Shown here in pieces: positions 1-7,813 of a stretch of DNA of 9,105 bases. The position numbers and the translations under genes were made by a program. Origin of the DNA: Methylococcaceae bacterium NSM2-1 (lineage in GTDB: Bacteria; Pseudomonadota; Gammaproteobacteria; Methylococcales; Methylomonadaceae); assembly GCA_002256705.1 (NCBI GenBank), contig NQJI01000093.1:1-9105 (forward strand), read 5' to 3'. Under the pieces are notes generated by a model, which saw only the letters and a program-made list of their open reading frames with translations, did not search any database and was not told the origin of the DNA. Each line of letters begins with the position of its first letter. Positions within the stretch are counted from its first letter, which is position 1.

Positions 1-183
1 ATCCACCAACTTGATCAGCAACAAACTTTAAATCTTTTTGGCGATTATTACAGGCTGGATGTTTTAAATGACTCAGAGGGAACAAGCCACCAAAACATCA
101 GAAATTTCATGAAATACGGCTGGGAGGGTATTTGTTTTAAAGACGAAGCATTGACGGCACTTACATCACTGCCATCAGGTTAA
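1..183 (+). CDS. 3' end of an unrecognised protein-coding gene (partial)
   Basis: Frame 1 is open from the first base to a TAA at 181-183, giving 60 C-terminal residues; the start lies outside the window. The visible part is polar and soluble-looking, with a Gln-rich beginning (HQLDQQQ) and a mixed aromatic/charged stretch (FMKYGWEGICFKDEA) near the end. There is no membrane segment, signal peptide or metal-binding cluster. I do not recognise the family. The stop codon lies about 12 bases before the first recognisable residue of a degenerate transposase, so the native C-terminus may have been altered by that insertion (inference). Confidence that it is a real coding end is moderate, because 60 codons without a stop in an AT-rich context could occur by chance. 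Confidence 0.5.
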   Translation: MHQLDQQQTLNLFGDYYRLDVLNDSEGTSHQNIRNFMKYGWEGICFKDEALTALTSLPSG

Positions 184-194
184 ACATTGGCAGG

Positions 195-677
195 ACATCA
201 GCATTAACGCGATACATAGCATGGTGTTGATCCGTTTATCTGGGGATCAGTTATTCCACTTGCATGACCCATTCTGCACAAGCTTATGGAAGCCATGTCC
301 GAGCGCGAAACGAAGCATAACCCTCAACGGCGGAGAACTTAGCGACAGCTAAGCCGTACGGGGCCCTGAAAACAAGGTGCTTTTTGTCGCGGCATTGTCG
401 CTTGATGACGCGCCGGACATCCCTTGCGCGTCAAGCTAACACCGATCTCCTGCTTTACCAGCCATTACCGACTGGGTTAAAACCAGCCAGGGTAGCCACT
501 TATCATGACTTTTATTTCGCAAAATACGCTTCGCGCTATCTGGCTGCGTCCGCCTATCGCTTCCAGTTCGATATGGTCCCGATACTTCTTCTCGTGGCCG
601 CCATCGGGCCTCGTCCAGACGCTTGGCTTTGGTCAGTTGAAGTATCTTGCCAATCTTGTTTCCCTAAAAGGGAATAA
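195..677 (+). pseudogene. Decayed IS1595-family (ISXO2-like) transposase fossil
   Basis: Pieces of an IS1595/ISXO2-like transposase appear in the correct order but in different frames. They are: a helix resembling the segment before KLM (about 195-278, with an internal TGA); KLMEAMSERE (280-309); GGELSDS-stop-AVRGPENK running into NKVLFVAALSLDD (329-409, TAA at 350); GHPLRVKLTPIS (415-450); and ATYHDFYFAKYASRYL followed by AYRF and GPRPDAWL (495 to about 640, open to the TAA at 675-677). In the family these correspond to the start of the DDE domain (YLGGE...NKVPFVAA), the central strand and the C-terminal 'TYHAF.FAKYA.RYLAE..YRFNRRF' region. The part between the central strand and the C-terminal block, about 50 or more residues, is missing, and the zinc-ribbon N-terminus is absent. 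At least three frameshifts plus stops make it non-functional. I could not identify terminal inverted repeats or a target duplication. The family call rests on remembered consensus motifs. Confidence 0.68.
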
Positions 678-709
678 CTAAATTGAAAGAGACCCTCTGA
701 TTGAAAGGA

Positions 710-1813
710 TTATTTTCCGGGTAGAAATTTAACCAGTTTAACGGTATGTTCATCCCGTTTTAGTATTTCCAGGGGGTGCCCGTGCAACTTAATACCGGTT
801 CCTGATTCTGGAATTGTTTCCATAAATTCTATGATAAGTCCATTTAGGGTCTTTGGTCCTTCCGTTGGTAAAGACCATTGCATGACGCGGTTTAATTCTC
901 TAACTGTAATGCTGGCATCAACCAGATAACTGCCGTCGCTTTGTTTTCTTGCAGTCACATCATCCGTGATCAATTCCCCTACTATTTCTTGGAGTAAATC
1001 GTCCAAGGTAACTAATCCTTGCACATCACCGTATTCGTCGACAACCAGACCTATGCGTATTTTTTCACTTTTAAATCTGAGCATTTGGGTATGGACAGGG
1101 GTATTCTCAGGAATAAATGAAGGCTTGGTAACCAGGTTTATAATAGATTGCTTGTCAAAATTATCCTGATTGACCAGTACCAGGACTTTTCTTAAATGTA
1201 AAAAACCAACGACCCTGTCGATGCTTTTTTTGTATACAGCCATTTGGGTATGCGGACTTGTTTTGATTTGGGTGATGATATCTTCAATGGAATCTTCAAG
1301 ATCAATACCCACAATTTCATTACGGGGAGTCATAATGTCTTCAACTGTCGCCGACTCAAGATCCAGTATGCCCAGTAGCATTTTTTGATAGCGTACCGGC
1401 ATTAAACTTTCGGCTTCAGTAATAATGCTTTTTAATTCGTCTTTATTCAGCGAATCGTGGTTGCTCTTATTGACATCGACACCGGCTAGACGCAGTAACA
1501 GCCTGACAAATATATTGACAAACCAAACGACCGGATAAAAGATTTTAAGTAAAGGTGTATAAATCCAGGCGGCAGGGAAAGCAAGCGGTTCCGGTTTGAT
1601 CGCCGCAAGCGTCTTGGGGGTTACTTCCGAACAAATAAGCATGACAATAGTCAAAACACCGGTGGAGATAGCTATGACGGATTCATCATCAGTATAGAGT
1701 TTGATGGCTATGACTGTTGCTAACGATGCTGCGAAATTATTAATAAAAATATTACCCAGTAACATCAGGCCGAGCAAGTGATCCGGCCTTTGCAGCAGTT
1801 TATGTGCCTTCAT
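710..1813 (-). CDS. CNNM/CorB-type (DUF21-CBS-CorC_HlyC) membrane protein, N-terminally truncated
   Basis: The 367-residue product belongs to the CNNM/CorB/YfjD family of inner-membrane proteins linked to Mg2+/Co2+ efflux or homeostasis. Visible order: the remainder of the DUF21 membrane domain (hydrophobic segments at about 15-38, 46-64 and 82-108, with the family signature SEVTPKTLA at 62-70); a CBS pair (about 155-275, containing DIMTPRNEIVGI and LVVDEYGDVQGLVTLDDL); and the C-terminal CorC_HlyC domain (about 290-365). Full-length relatives start some 50 residues earlier, with a first transmembrane helix and an S-G-S-E-T motif. Here the frame continues upstream only as LKHPGA before a TAG (1832-1834), and those residues still match the family (H-x-G-A before KLL). 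The homology therefore crosses the apparent ATG, which also has no visible Shine-Dalgarno sequence. The 5' end has been lost or frameshifted, so the gene may be a pseudogene. It runs in the same direction as proS, about 300 bases downstream of it. Confidence 0.8.
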   Translation of the reverse strand: MKAHKLLQRPDHLLGLMLLGNIFINNFAASLATVIAIKLYTDDESVIAISTGVLTIVMLICSEVTPKTLAAIKPEPLAFPAAWIYTPLLKIFYPVVWFVNIFVRLLLRLAGVDVNKSNHDSLNKDELKSIITEAESLMPVRYQKMLLGILDLESATVEDIMTPRNEIVGIDLEDSIEDIITQIKTSPHTQMAVYKKSIDRVVGFLHLRKVLVLVNQDNFDKQSIINLVTKPSFIPENTPVHTQMLRFKSEKIRIGLVVDEYGDVQGLVTLDDLLQEIVGELITDDVTARKQSDGSYLVDASITVRELNRVMQWSLPTEGPKTLNGLIIEFMETIPESGTGIKLHGHPLEILKRDEHTVKLVKFLPGK

Positions 1814-2112
1814 CGCACCGGGGTGCTTTAGCTAAATAGCATACCTAGGGGCAAATCGTTCAAAGAAAGTGTACTCTGGGGTTGTGAAAACTGTTCTAGT
1901 GTCTACGATGAGAATTTTTTGTCAAGTCTGAATGTGAATGCAGGCTTGTTTATGTTTGATAGATGTTGATTGAAAAAAGCATATTGGTTATTAGCGAATG
2001 GTTAAAAATCATTTCCCAAGTGTTTGCAGGGGTTCTTTACATCCTTTCCTGCATTGAAAATCGAGCAAGCGCAGAGACGCTATGAAGCAAAAGCGTCTCC
2101 TTACTTTTATCT
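1814..2112. other. Spacer between proS and the CorB-like gene
   Basis: I find no intact gene in this AT-rich spacer. Read on the minus strand, a consensus -35 hexamer TTGACA lies at 1925-1920, but the sequence 16-18 bases further on (around ACACTA) is a poor -10, so promoter activity is doubtful. The last bases before the CorB-like ATG (about 1814-1875) contain a GCACC/GGTGC palindrome and faint family-like coding traces in shifted frames. For example, the minus-strand text around 1840-1828 can be read as a YLAK-like sequence in one frame and KHPGA in another. This fits a decayed 5' end of that gene. The right end of the spacer holds a stem-loop described separately. Confidence 0.4.
2074..2099 (-). 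terminator. Stem-loop just downstream of proS, possible terminator
   Basis: GAGACGC (2074-2080) and GCGTCTC (2093-2099) form a perfect 7-bp stem around a 12-base loop, starting 13 bases after the proS stop. On the proS strand it is not followed by a clear U-run, so as an intrinsic terminator it is weak. On the plus strand a T-rich run does follow (CTTACTTTTATCTTT), but there is no plus-strand gene nearby to terminate. It could instead be an mRNA 3'-end-stabilising hairpin. Confidence 0.35.
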
Positions 2113-3822
2113 TTAATCCAGTTTTGCTTTCAGAAAATTGATAATATCTGCAAACGGGATTTCTTCATTTTCCTGTGCCGTTCTGCCTTTGTATTCAACC
2201 GTGCCGTTGTCCAGACCACGATCCCCGACAATAATGCAATGCGGAATACCAATTAGCTCCATATCGGAAAACATAAAGCCAGCACGTACTTTTCTGTCAT
2301 CAAACAACACATCAATACCCGCGGCCAGCAAGTCTTGATACAACTGCTCCGACGCTACTTTCAGACGTTCAGACTTGTGCATGTTCATGGGGCAGAGGGC
2401 GACTTGAAAAGGCGCCAGATTTGCAGGCCAGATAATGCCTTTGTCATCGTGATTTTGTTCGATAGCTGCAGCAACAACCCGGGAAATACCTATACCGTAA
2501 CAGCCCATCAGCATGATTTGATTTTTCCCACCTTCATTAATGACGCCGGCCTTCATTGCCGCACTGTATTTAGTACCCAACTGGAAGATATGACCTACTT
2601 CAATACCGCGAGCAAGCGTAATTTCGCCCTTGCCATCCGGACTGGGATCACCTTCAACGACTGTGCGAATGTCGGCAATGTGATCAGGGACAGGTAAATC
2701 GCGCTCCCAGTTGACACCTTGATAATGTTTGCCATCTTCATTCGCGCCGCAAACAAAATCTGACATAAGCACTACGCTGCGATCAGCAATAATCGGAATG
2801 GACAAACCCAGTGGGCCGATGGAGCCGGGTTTGCAGTTGCAGGCGCGTTGAATGTCATCGTCGCTGGCAAATTCCAGCGGCGCAGCAACGCCATCGATTT
2901 TTTCTGCTTTGATTTTATTCAGCTCATGGTCGCCTCTTAATAACAAAGCCACCAAGCCCTGTTCTTCGCCCTTAACAATCAGTGTCTTAAGGCATTGCGT
3001 AGCGGAAATGCCAAAGAACTTACTAATGTCTTCGATACTGTGTTGATTCGGGGTATCGATCAGTTGCATATTTGCCGTTGAAGGACTGCGAGAGCCTGAA
3101 GGCATAACAGCCTCGGCTTTTTCGATATTAGCCGCATAATCACTACCCGTTGAGAACGCAATCGCATCTTCACCGGAATCTGCCAACACATGAAACTCAT
3201 GCGATACCGCGCCGCCGATAGAACCGGAATCAGCAATAACGGCGCGAAACTTTAGCCCCAGGTGATTAAAAATATTGCTGTAAGCCTGATACATCACATC
3301 GTAGGTTTCTTGCAGCGAGTCCTGATCCATATGAAAGGAATAGGCATCTTTCATGATAAATTCGCGCGAACGCATGACACCGAAGCGAGGACGGATTTCA
3401 TCGCGGAATTTGGTTTGTACCTGATAATACGTAATAGGCAGTTGTTTGTAGCTTTTGATCTCATTACGCGCTAAATCCGTAATGATTTCTTCATGTGTAG
3501 GCCCCAAGCAAAAATCACGGTCATGACGGTCTTTTAACCGCGCCAGTTCGGGACCGTATTGTTCCCAGCGTCCGGTTTCCTGCCAGAGTTCTGCAGGTTG
3601 CAAAGCGGGCATTAACACTTCCAGGGCCCCTGCTTTTTCCATTTCTTCCCGCGTGATTTTTTCTACCTTGCGTAATACGCGCAGTCCCAAAGGCAACCAA
3701 CTGTAAAGACCAGCGGCCAGTTTGCGGATAAGTCCTGCGCGTATCATCAGTTGATGACTGGCGATTTCAGCGTCAGCAGGCGTTTCTTTTACGGTATTAA
3801 GAGGGAATTGAGTAGTGCGCAT
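2113..3822 (-). CDS. proS: Prolyl-tRNA synthetase, bacterial type with editing domain
   Basis: Cytoplasmic class II aminoacyl-tRNA synthetase that charges tRNA(Pro) with proline and clears mischarged Ala-tRNA(Pro). Using the ATG at 3822 gives 569 residues, close to the E. coli length of about 570, and the typical N-terminus MRTTQ...KETPADAE. The frame is open a further 31 residues upstream, but that extension has no family resemblance, so I reject it. Domains seen: class II core with GPTHEE (about 107-112) and motif 2 ([17 protein letters not shown], 139-155); an inserted YbaK-like editing domain (about 225-400) with the CLKT lysine at 279; motif 3 ([10 protein letters not shown], about 440-449); and an anticodon-binding domain (about 470-569) with [11 protein letters not shown]. 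No frameshift or missing catalytic motif is visible. No strong Shine-Dalgarno precedes the start. The gene is divergent from the Uma2 gene. Confidence 0.97.
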   Translation of the reverse strand: MRTTQFPLNTVKETPADAEIASHQLMIRAGLIRKLAAGLYSWLPLGLRVLRKVEKITREEMEKAGALEVLMPALQPAELWQETGRWEQYGPELARLKDRHDRDFCLGPTHEEIITDLARNEIKSYKQLPITYYQVQTKFRDEIRPRFGVMRSREFIMKDAYSFHMDQDSLQETYDVMYQAYSNIFNHLGLKFRAVIADSGSIGGAVSHEFHVLADSGEDAIAFSTGSDYAANIEKAEAVMPSGSRSPSTANMQLIDTPNQHSIEDISKFFGISATQCLKTLIVKGEEQGLVALLLRGDHELNKIKAEKIDGVAAPLEFASDDDIQRACNCKPGSIGPLGLSIPIIADRSVVLMSDFVCGANEDGKHYQGVNWERDLPVPDHIADIRTVVEGDPSPDGKGEITLARGIEVGHIFQLGTKYSAAMKAGVINEGGKNQIMLMGCYGIGISRVVAAAIEQNHDDKGIIWPANLAPFQVALCPMNMHKSERLKVASEQLYQDLLAAGIDVLFDDRKVRAGFMFSDMELIGIPHCIIVGDRGLDNGTVEYKGRTAQENEEIPFADIINFLKAKLD

Positions 3823-3853
3823 GATGTATAGGGAGATGGAAAATAAAATATCT

Positions 3854-3881
3854 ATTTTACAGCTTTTTAGCTTGTTCCCAA
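3854..3881 (-). promoter_or_regulatory. Candidate sigma-70 promoter for proS
   Basis: Read on the minus strand, TTGGGA (3881-3876) and TAAAAT (3859-3854) are separated by 16 bases. This would place transcription start near 3847 and leave a leader of about 25 bases before the proS ATG. The -10 matches consensus at five of six positions and the -35 at four of six. Spacing and position are plausible, but in this AT-rich region such matches also arise by chance. Confidence 0.35.
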
Positions 3882-3938
3882 GCCCTTGGATTAGGATTGC
3901 CTCTATTGTCAGCAAAAGCTTTAAAAAAAACAGGCTCT

Positions 3939-3973
3939 CTGCTCGGAGATTGGGGAGCAGCTCAATGAGCTGC
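3939..3973. repeat. Two overlapping inverted repeats in the proS/Uma2 divergent region
   Basis: CTGCTC (3939-3944) pairs with GAGCAG (3955-3960), and GCAGCTCA (3957-3964) pairs perfectly with TGAGCTGC (3966-3973) around a single base. The two pairings share bases 3957-3960, so they are mutually exclusive as hairpins. They lie upstream of the proS promoter candidate and about 170 bases before the Uma2 start. The role is unknown: operator-like dyad, leftover of a small repeat element, or chance. Confidence 0.4.
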
Positions 3974-4019
3974 GGTTGATATTATCTTCCACCTTTTCCA
4001 CTCATCGTTTGTGCTAAAT

Positions 4020-4048
4020 TTGGCGCCAACCAGAGATATGTTTAAAAA
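4020..4048 (+). promoter_or_regulatory. Possible promoter for the Uma2 gene overlapping a 10-bp palindrome
   Basis: The perfect palindrome TTGGCGCCAA (4020-4029) includes a -35-like TTGGCG. Seventeen bases later comes TAAAAA (4043-4048) as a weak -10. If used, the leader to the ATG at 4145 would be about 90 bases, and a factor bound at the palindrome could block polymerase. This rests only on pattern and spacing. An alternative -10 (TATGAT, 4064-4069) has no good -35. Confidence 0.22.
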
Positions 4049-4144
4049 AAACGGAACTTTATTTATGATATGTCAACGACTCCACTTTTTGTGGGTGGGC
4101 ATTACCCATCCTGTCGTGGATTTAGGGTATATGAGGAGAAGGTT

Positions 4145-4735
4145 ATGGGCTTGGTTTTAAAAGATCATCAATATCACTGTTATGGTGATTATCTAACCTG
4201 GCCAGACGATATACGTTATGAGCTGATTGACGGTGGTGCTTATTTAATGGCTCCTGCACCGGATCTTGCGCACCAGGAAGTGGCGGGAGAAGTTTTTCGA
4301 CAAGCCGCTAACGCTTTGCTCGGCAGACCGTGCCGGGCTTTAATTGCTCCGATTGACGTGCGTTTGCCGAAACAGGATGAAGTGGATGAACGCATTGATA
4401 CTGTAGTGCAACCGGACGTTTTAGTGGTTTGTGACTCAAACAAGCTGGACCGTCGTGGTGTACGTGGCGCACCCGATTGGGTGGTAGAAGTCTTGTCACC
4501 GTCCACGGCTGGTCACGACCAAATCAAAAAACGCCAGCTTTATGAACGCCATGGCGTCCGCGAGTATTGGTTGATTCACCCTATTGACCGCGTTTTGACC
4601 GTCTATCGCTTGATTGATGGCGAATACGGTAAGCCCGAACTCTCCGAATTGCGCGGCAAAACTGCCGTTAGCGTGTTGCCTGATATTGTAATTCAATGGG
4701 ATGATTTGGTGGCGCGTTTGCCCAATGTTTATTAA
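4145..4735 (+). CDS. Uma2-family (DUF820) PD-(D/E)XK nuclease-fold protein
   Basis: A 196-residue protein of the Uma2 family, which is predicted to have a restriction-endonuclease-like fold but has no settled cellular role. Family features in order: N-terminal Y-E-L-I-D-G (25-30, with the conserved Glu 26) and APAPDLAHQ (37-44); QPDVLVV (89-95, with Asp 91); VVEVLSPST (113-121, with Glu 115); then KKRQLYERHGVREYWLI (128-144) and a C-terminal strand-rich tail. The acidic residues of the presumed active site are present and length is typical, so it looks intact. I chose the ATG at 4145 because GAGGAG (4133-4138) sits 6 bases upstream and the family starts there. The frame is open from an ATG at 4070, but that 25-residue extension is Cys/Gly-rich and lacks family similarity. 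It is a single gene between proS (divergent) and the pyruvate dehydrogenase operon, with no partner. Such genes often occur in many copies per genome. Confidence 0.88.
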   Translation: MGLVLKDHQYHCYGDYLTWPDDIRYELIDGGAYLMAPAPDLAHQEVAGEVFRQAANALLGRPCRALIAPIDVRLPKQDEVDERIDTVVQPDVLVVCDSNKLDRRGVRGAPDWVVEVLSPSTAGHDQIKKRQLYERHGVREYWLIHPIDRVLTVYRLIDGEYGKPELSELRGKTAVSVLPDIVIQWDDLVARLPNVY

Positions 4736-5121
4736 GCAGGGAGTACAATGTCTTTAGTGAACTACAAAAATCTTTGCAGTGTGAGTAAACCTGCCATTGC
4801 TCCACACCTAAAATCATTATCAACTTGGCATCCACTGGTTTGCTCCAGATAAGCCTTCCTGGCACAACACACATCATATCTCGTAACGACTAACGTTTTG
4901 TTTAACCCCTGGCTCTGCCTACATTTACTAAAACGGGTGTATTGCGTCCCTTCATTTGTATATACTATGCGCCTTTACCAAGGCATTCTGACCTCCTTGA
5001 TACTTGCAGTTTCTCGAGTGGTCATGCAAACCGAGTCAATACGCGGTCAAAATGACTGAATTGAATTTCATAGTAAAATAGTTTTTTAAGCCATGCACAA
5101 CCCGTCCCAACAGGATCACAC
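4736..5121. other. Gene-poor region between the Uma2 gene and aceE
   Basis: No recognised gene lies here. A 34-codon reading frame (4748-4852) begins 10 bases after the Uma2 stop, behind a GGGAG (4739-4743) four bases from its ATG, but its product has no recognisable features and it may be chance. Promoter signals for the aceE operon are weak. TAAAAT (5074-5079) could be a -10 without a convincing -35, and TATACT (4961-4966) has only TTGCGT at a too-short distance. A small dyad AGTCA (5034-5038)/TGACT (5053-5057) lies in front of the first of these. I do not see a typical PdhR operator (ATTGGT-N3-ACCAAT type), a riboswitch or a clear terminator for the Uma2 gene. Confidence 0.4.
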
Positions 5122-7800
5122 ATGAACAACAGCTTGATTTCAGAGATTACCGGACAGAATGACATTGATCCGACAGAAACCAAAGAGTGGATTGAAGCGC
5201 TGCAATCGGTATTAGCTCAGGATGGCAGTGAACGCGCGCACTTTCTGATTGAACAGCTGGTTGCTGTAACCCGGCATTCAGGATTTGATATCCCTTTTAG
5301 CGCCAATACAGCCTATCTAAATACCATTCCCGTTGCCCGGCAAGCCCAGTTCCCTGGCGATGCGACTATAGAACAAAAGATCCGTTCCTATGTGCGCTGG
5401 AATGCCATGATGATGGTATTAAGGGCAAATAAGCATACCAATGTCGGCGGACATATTGCCAGTTTTGCCTCAGCAGCGACCCTTTACGATGTCGGCTATA
5501 ACCATTTTTGGCATGCACCTTCAGATCAACATGATGGTGATTTGATTTTTACCCAAGGCCACCTGACGCCAGGTGATTATGCGCGTGCTTTCTTGCTGGG
5601 GCGGTTTACGCAGGAACAAATGGATAACTTTCGCCAGGAAGTCAATGGCAATGGATTGTCCTCTTATCCACACCCTTGGCTGATGCAGGATTTCTGGCAG
5701 TTCCCGACAGTTTCAATGGGACTCGGTCCGATTATGGCAATTTATCAGGCTCGTTTCATGCGCTATCTGCAGGATAGGGGCTTGGCTGATACCTCAGAAC
5801 GTAAAGTCTGGAGTTTTCTGGGTGATGGTGAAACAGATGAGCCCGAATCATTGGGTGCTATCGGTCTGGCTGGCCGTGAAAAACTGGATAACCTCATTTT
5901 TGTGGTTAACTGCAACCTGCAACGTCTGGATGGCCCTGTACGTGGTAATGGCAAAATCATTCAAGAGCTGGAAAGTGAATTTCGCGGCGCTGGCTGGAAT
6001 GTCATCAAACTGGTATGGGGGCAGCGCTGGGACGCCTTGTTGGCTCGTGACAAGGACGGCTTGCTGGCAGCACGTATGATGGCGTGTGTCGATGGAGATT
6101 ATCAAACCTTTAAAGCCAAGGATGGTGCTTATGTCCGTGAACATTTCTTTAATACGCCGGAATTAAAGGCAATGGTTGCCGACTGGTCTGATCACGATAT
6201 CTGGGCGCTGAACAGGGGCGGTCATGATCCTGCCAAAACGTATGCCGCGTTTCATGCGGCTGTAAATCATAAGGGACAACCTACCGTTATTTTGGCCAAA
6301 ACCATTAAAGGTTATGGGATGGGGTCATCTGGAGAAGCCCAGAATATTTCTCATCAGCAGAAAAAAATGAGTGAAATCTCGCTGAGCCATTTTAGGGATC
6401 GGTATGAGTTACCGGTAAGCGATGAAGAAATGCAAAACCTGCCTTATCTGACCTTTGCAGAAGGTTCAAAAGAACTTCTGTACATGCAGCAGCGCCGTGC
6501 TGAGTTGGGCGGCCATTTACCGTCCAGAAGAACAAAATCATACGCGCTGGATGTGCCGGTACTGAGTGATTTTAAGACCTTGCTGGAAGCCAGCCCTGAA
6601 GGCAGGGAAACGTCTACTACCATGGCGTTTGTGCGCTTGCTTAACATTCTTGTTAAAGATAAAAATATCGGCAAACGCATTGTTCCGATTGTTCCTGACG
6701 AATCGAGAACTTTCGGCATGGAAGGCATGTTCAGACAACTGGGTATCTGGTCGCAGGTTGGGCAATTGTACACGCCGCAAGATGCCGATCAACTGATGTT
6801 CTACAAGGAAGATAAACATGGCCAGGTATTGCAGGAAGGCATCAATGAAGCCGGTGGATTATGTGACTGGATTGCCGCAGGTACGGCCTATTCGACGCAT
6901 AACGTGCCGATGATCCCGTTTTTTATTTATTATTCCATGTTTGGTTTTCAGCGTGTTGGCGATTTAATCTGGGCCGCTGCCGATCAACGCACCCGTGGCT
7001 TTTTGATGGGCGGCACAGCCGGAAGAACCACCCTGAATGGTGAAGGGCTTCAGCACGAAGACGGGCATAGCCATGTAATGGCGGCAACGGTGCCTAATTG
7101 TGTATCCTATGATCCAACCTATAATTACGAACTGGCGGTGATCATTCAAGACGGTTTGCGGCGTATGTATGTCGAGCAGGAAGACATTTTCTATTACATC
7201 ACCGTGATGAACGAAAATTATAGTCATCCGGCTATGCCAAAAGGGGTGGAACAGGATATCCTCAAAGGTATGTATAGCTTCCGGCAGGGTGCTAAAAATA
7301 AATCCCCCAGGGTACAATTATTAGGATCTGGAACCATTTTCCGTGAGGTCGAGTTTGCAGCTGGATTGCTGCTCAATGATTGGGGTGTAGAAGCCGATTT
7401 ATGGAGCTGCCCCAGTTTCACCGAATTGGCTCGCGATGGTCAATCCTGTGAACGCTGGAATCGACTGCATCCAACCGAACCGGCGAGACAATCTCATGTT
7501 GCCAGCTGTCTGGGTAATGCAGTGGGTCCAGTTATTGCAGCGACCGATTATACCCGCGCCTTTGCTGAACAGATTCGTAGTCTTATTGCTGCACCTTATA
7601 CAGTATTGGGTACCGATGGTTTTGGACGTTCCGATACCCGGGAAAATTTGCGGCGGTTTTTTGAGGTGGATCGTTACCATGTAACCGTTGCGGCGCTGAA
7701 GAGTTTGGCTGACTTGGGTCAATTTGATGCTGCTAAAGTAGATGTGGCCATCGCTAAATACGGCATCGCTGTGGATGCTAAAGCCCCTTGGCTCATTTAA
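5122..7800 (+). CDS. aceE: Pyruvate dehydrogenase E1 component, homodimeric type
   Basis: Thiamine-diphosphate enzyme that decarboxylates pyruvate and passes the acetyl group to the lipoyl arm of E2, the first step of the pyruvate dehydrogenase complex. The 892-residue product is close to E. coli AceE (about 887) and colinear along its whole length. Motifs: the ThDP/Mg site GDGETDEPES (starting at residue 234) and VNCNLQRLDGP (N263); the active-site-loop region KGYGMG...NISHQQKK (His 411); the ThDP-activating Glu in LQEGINEAGG (Glu 576); the Y-Y-S-M-F-G-F-Q-R segment; GLQHEDGHSH (His 649); and the C-terminal LGTDGFGRSDTRENLRR-type motif. No frameshift or lost catalytic residue is seen. The ATG at 5122 is preceded by AGGA (5112-5115) at a 6-base distance. 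It is the first gene of the aceE-aceF-lpdA operon, with 13 bases between its stop and the aceF start. Confidence 0.97.
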   Translation: MNNSLISEITGQNDIDPTETKEWIEALQSVLAQDGSERAHFLIEQLVAVTRHSGFDIPFSANTAYLNTIPVARQAQFPGDATIEQKIRSYVRWNAMMMVLRANKHTNVGGHIASFASAATLYDVGYNHFWHAPSDQHDGDLIFTQGHLTPGDYARAFLLGRFTQEQMDNFRQEVNGNGLSSYPHPWLMQDFWQFPTVSMGLGPIMAIYQARFMRYLQDRGLADTSERKVWSFLGDGETDEPESLGAIGLAGREKLDNLIFVVNCNLQRLDGPVRGNGKIIQELESEFRGAGWNVIKLVWGQRWDALLARDKDGLLAARMMACVDGDYQTFKAKDGAYVREHFFNTPELKAMVADWSDHDIWALNRGGHDPAKTYAAFHAAVNHKGQPTVILAKTIKGYGMGSSGEAQNISHQQKKMSEISLSHFRDRYELPVSDEEMQNLPYLTFAEGSKELLYMQQRRAELGGHLPSRRTKSYALDVPVLSDFKTLLEASPEGRETSTTMAFVRLLNILVKDKNIGKRIVPIVPDESRTFGMEGMFRQLGIWSQVGQLYTPQDADQLMFYKEDKHGQVLQEGINEAGGLCDWIAAGTAYSTHNVPMIPFFIYYSMFGFQRVGDLIWAAADQRTRGFLMGGTAGRTTLNGEGLQHEDGHSHVMAATVPNCVSYDPTYNYELAVIIQDGLRRMYVEQEDIFYYITVMNENYSHPAMPKGVEQDILKGMYSFRQGAKNKSPRVQLLGSGTIFREVEFAAGLLLNDWGVEADLWSCPSFTELARDGQSCERWNRLHPTEPARQSHVASCLGNAVGPVIAATDYTRAFAEQIRSLIAAPYTVLGTDGFGRSDTRENLRRFFEVDRYHVTVAALKSLADLGQFDAAKVDVAIAKYGIAVDAKAPWLI

Positions 7801-7813
7801 CGGAAGAACGCAC

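Noticed and set aside
660..674. TTCCCT-AAA-AGGGAA hairpin as a terminator for the CorB-like gene
   Set aside because: The stem is short and neither strand has a following U-run; it also lies within the transposase fossil frame.
682..707. Direct repeat ATTGAAAG (682-689 and 700-707) as a target-site duplication of the IS fossil
   Set aside because: Both copies are on the same side of the fossil, only 10 bases apart, so they cannot flank it; an 8-base match in AT-rich DNA is easily chance.
3823..3915. 31-residue N-terminal extension of the prolyl-tRNA synthetase frame
   Set aside because: It has no resemblance to the family, whose proteins start with M-R-T-T-Q at 3822, and the proposed promoter lies inside this stretch.
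4070..4144. Longer start for the Uma2 protein at ATG 4070
   Set aside because: The ATG at 4145 has a good GAGGAG ribosome site and matches the family start; the extension is not family-like.
4853..4870. Sigma-54-like TGGCAC in the aceE upstream region
   Set aside because: The required GC element at the -12 position is missing.
4853..5057. Open stretch in the same frame after the 34-codon ORF, up to the aceE leader
   Set aside because: There is no ribosome site and no recognisable domain; it is probably chance openness.
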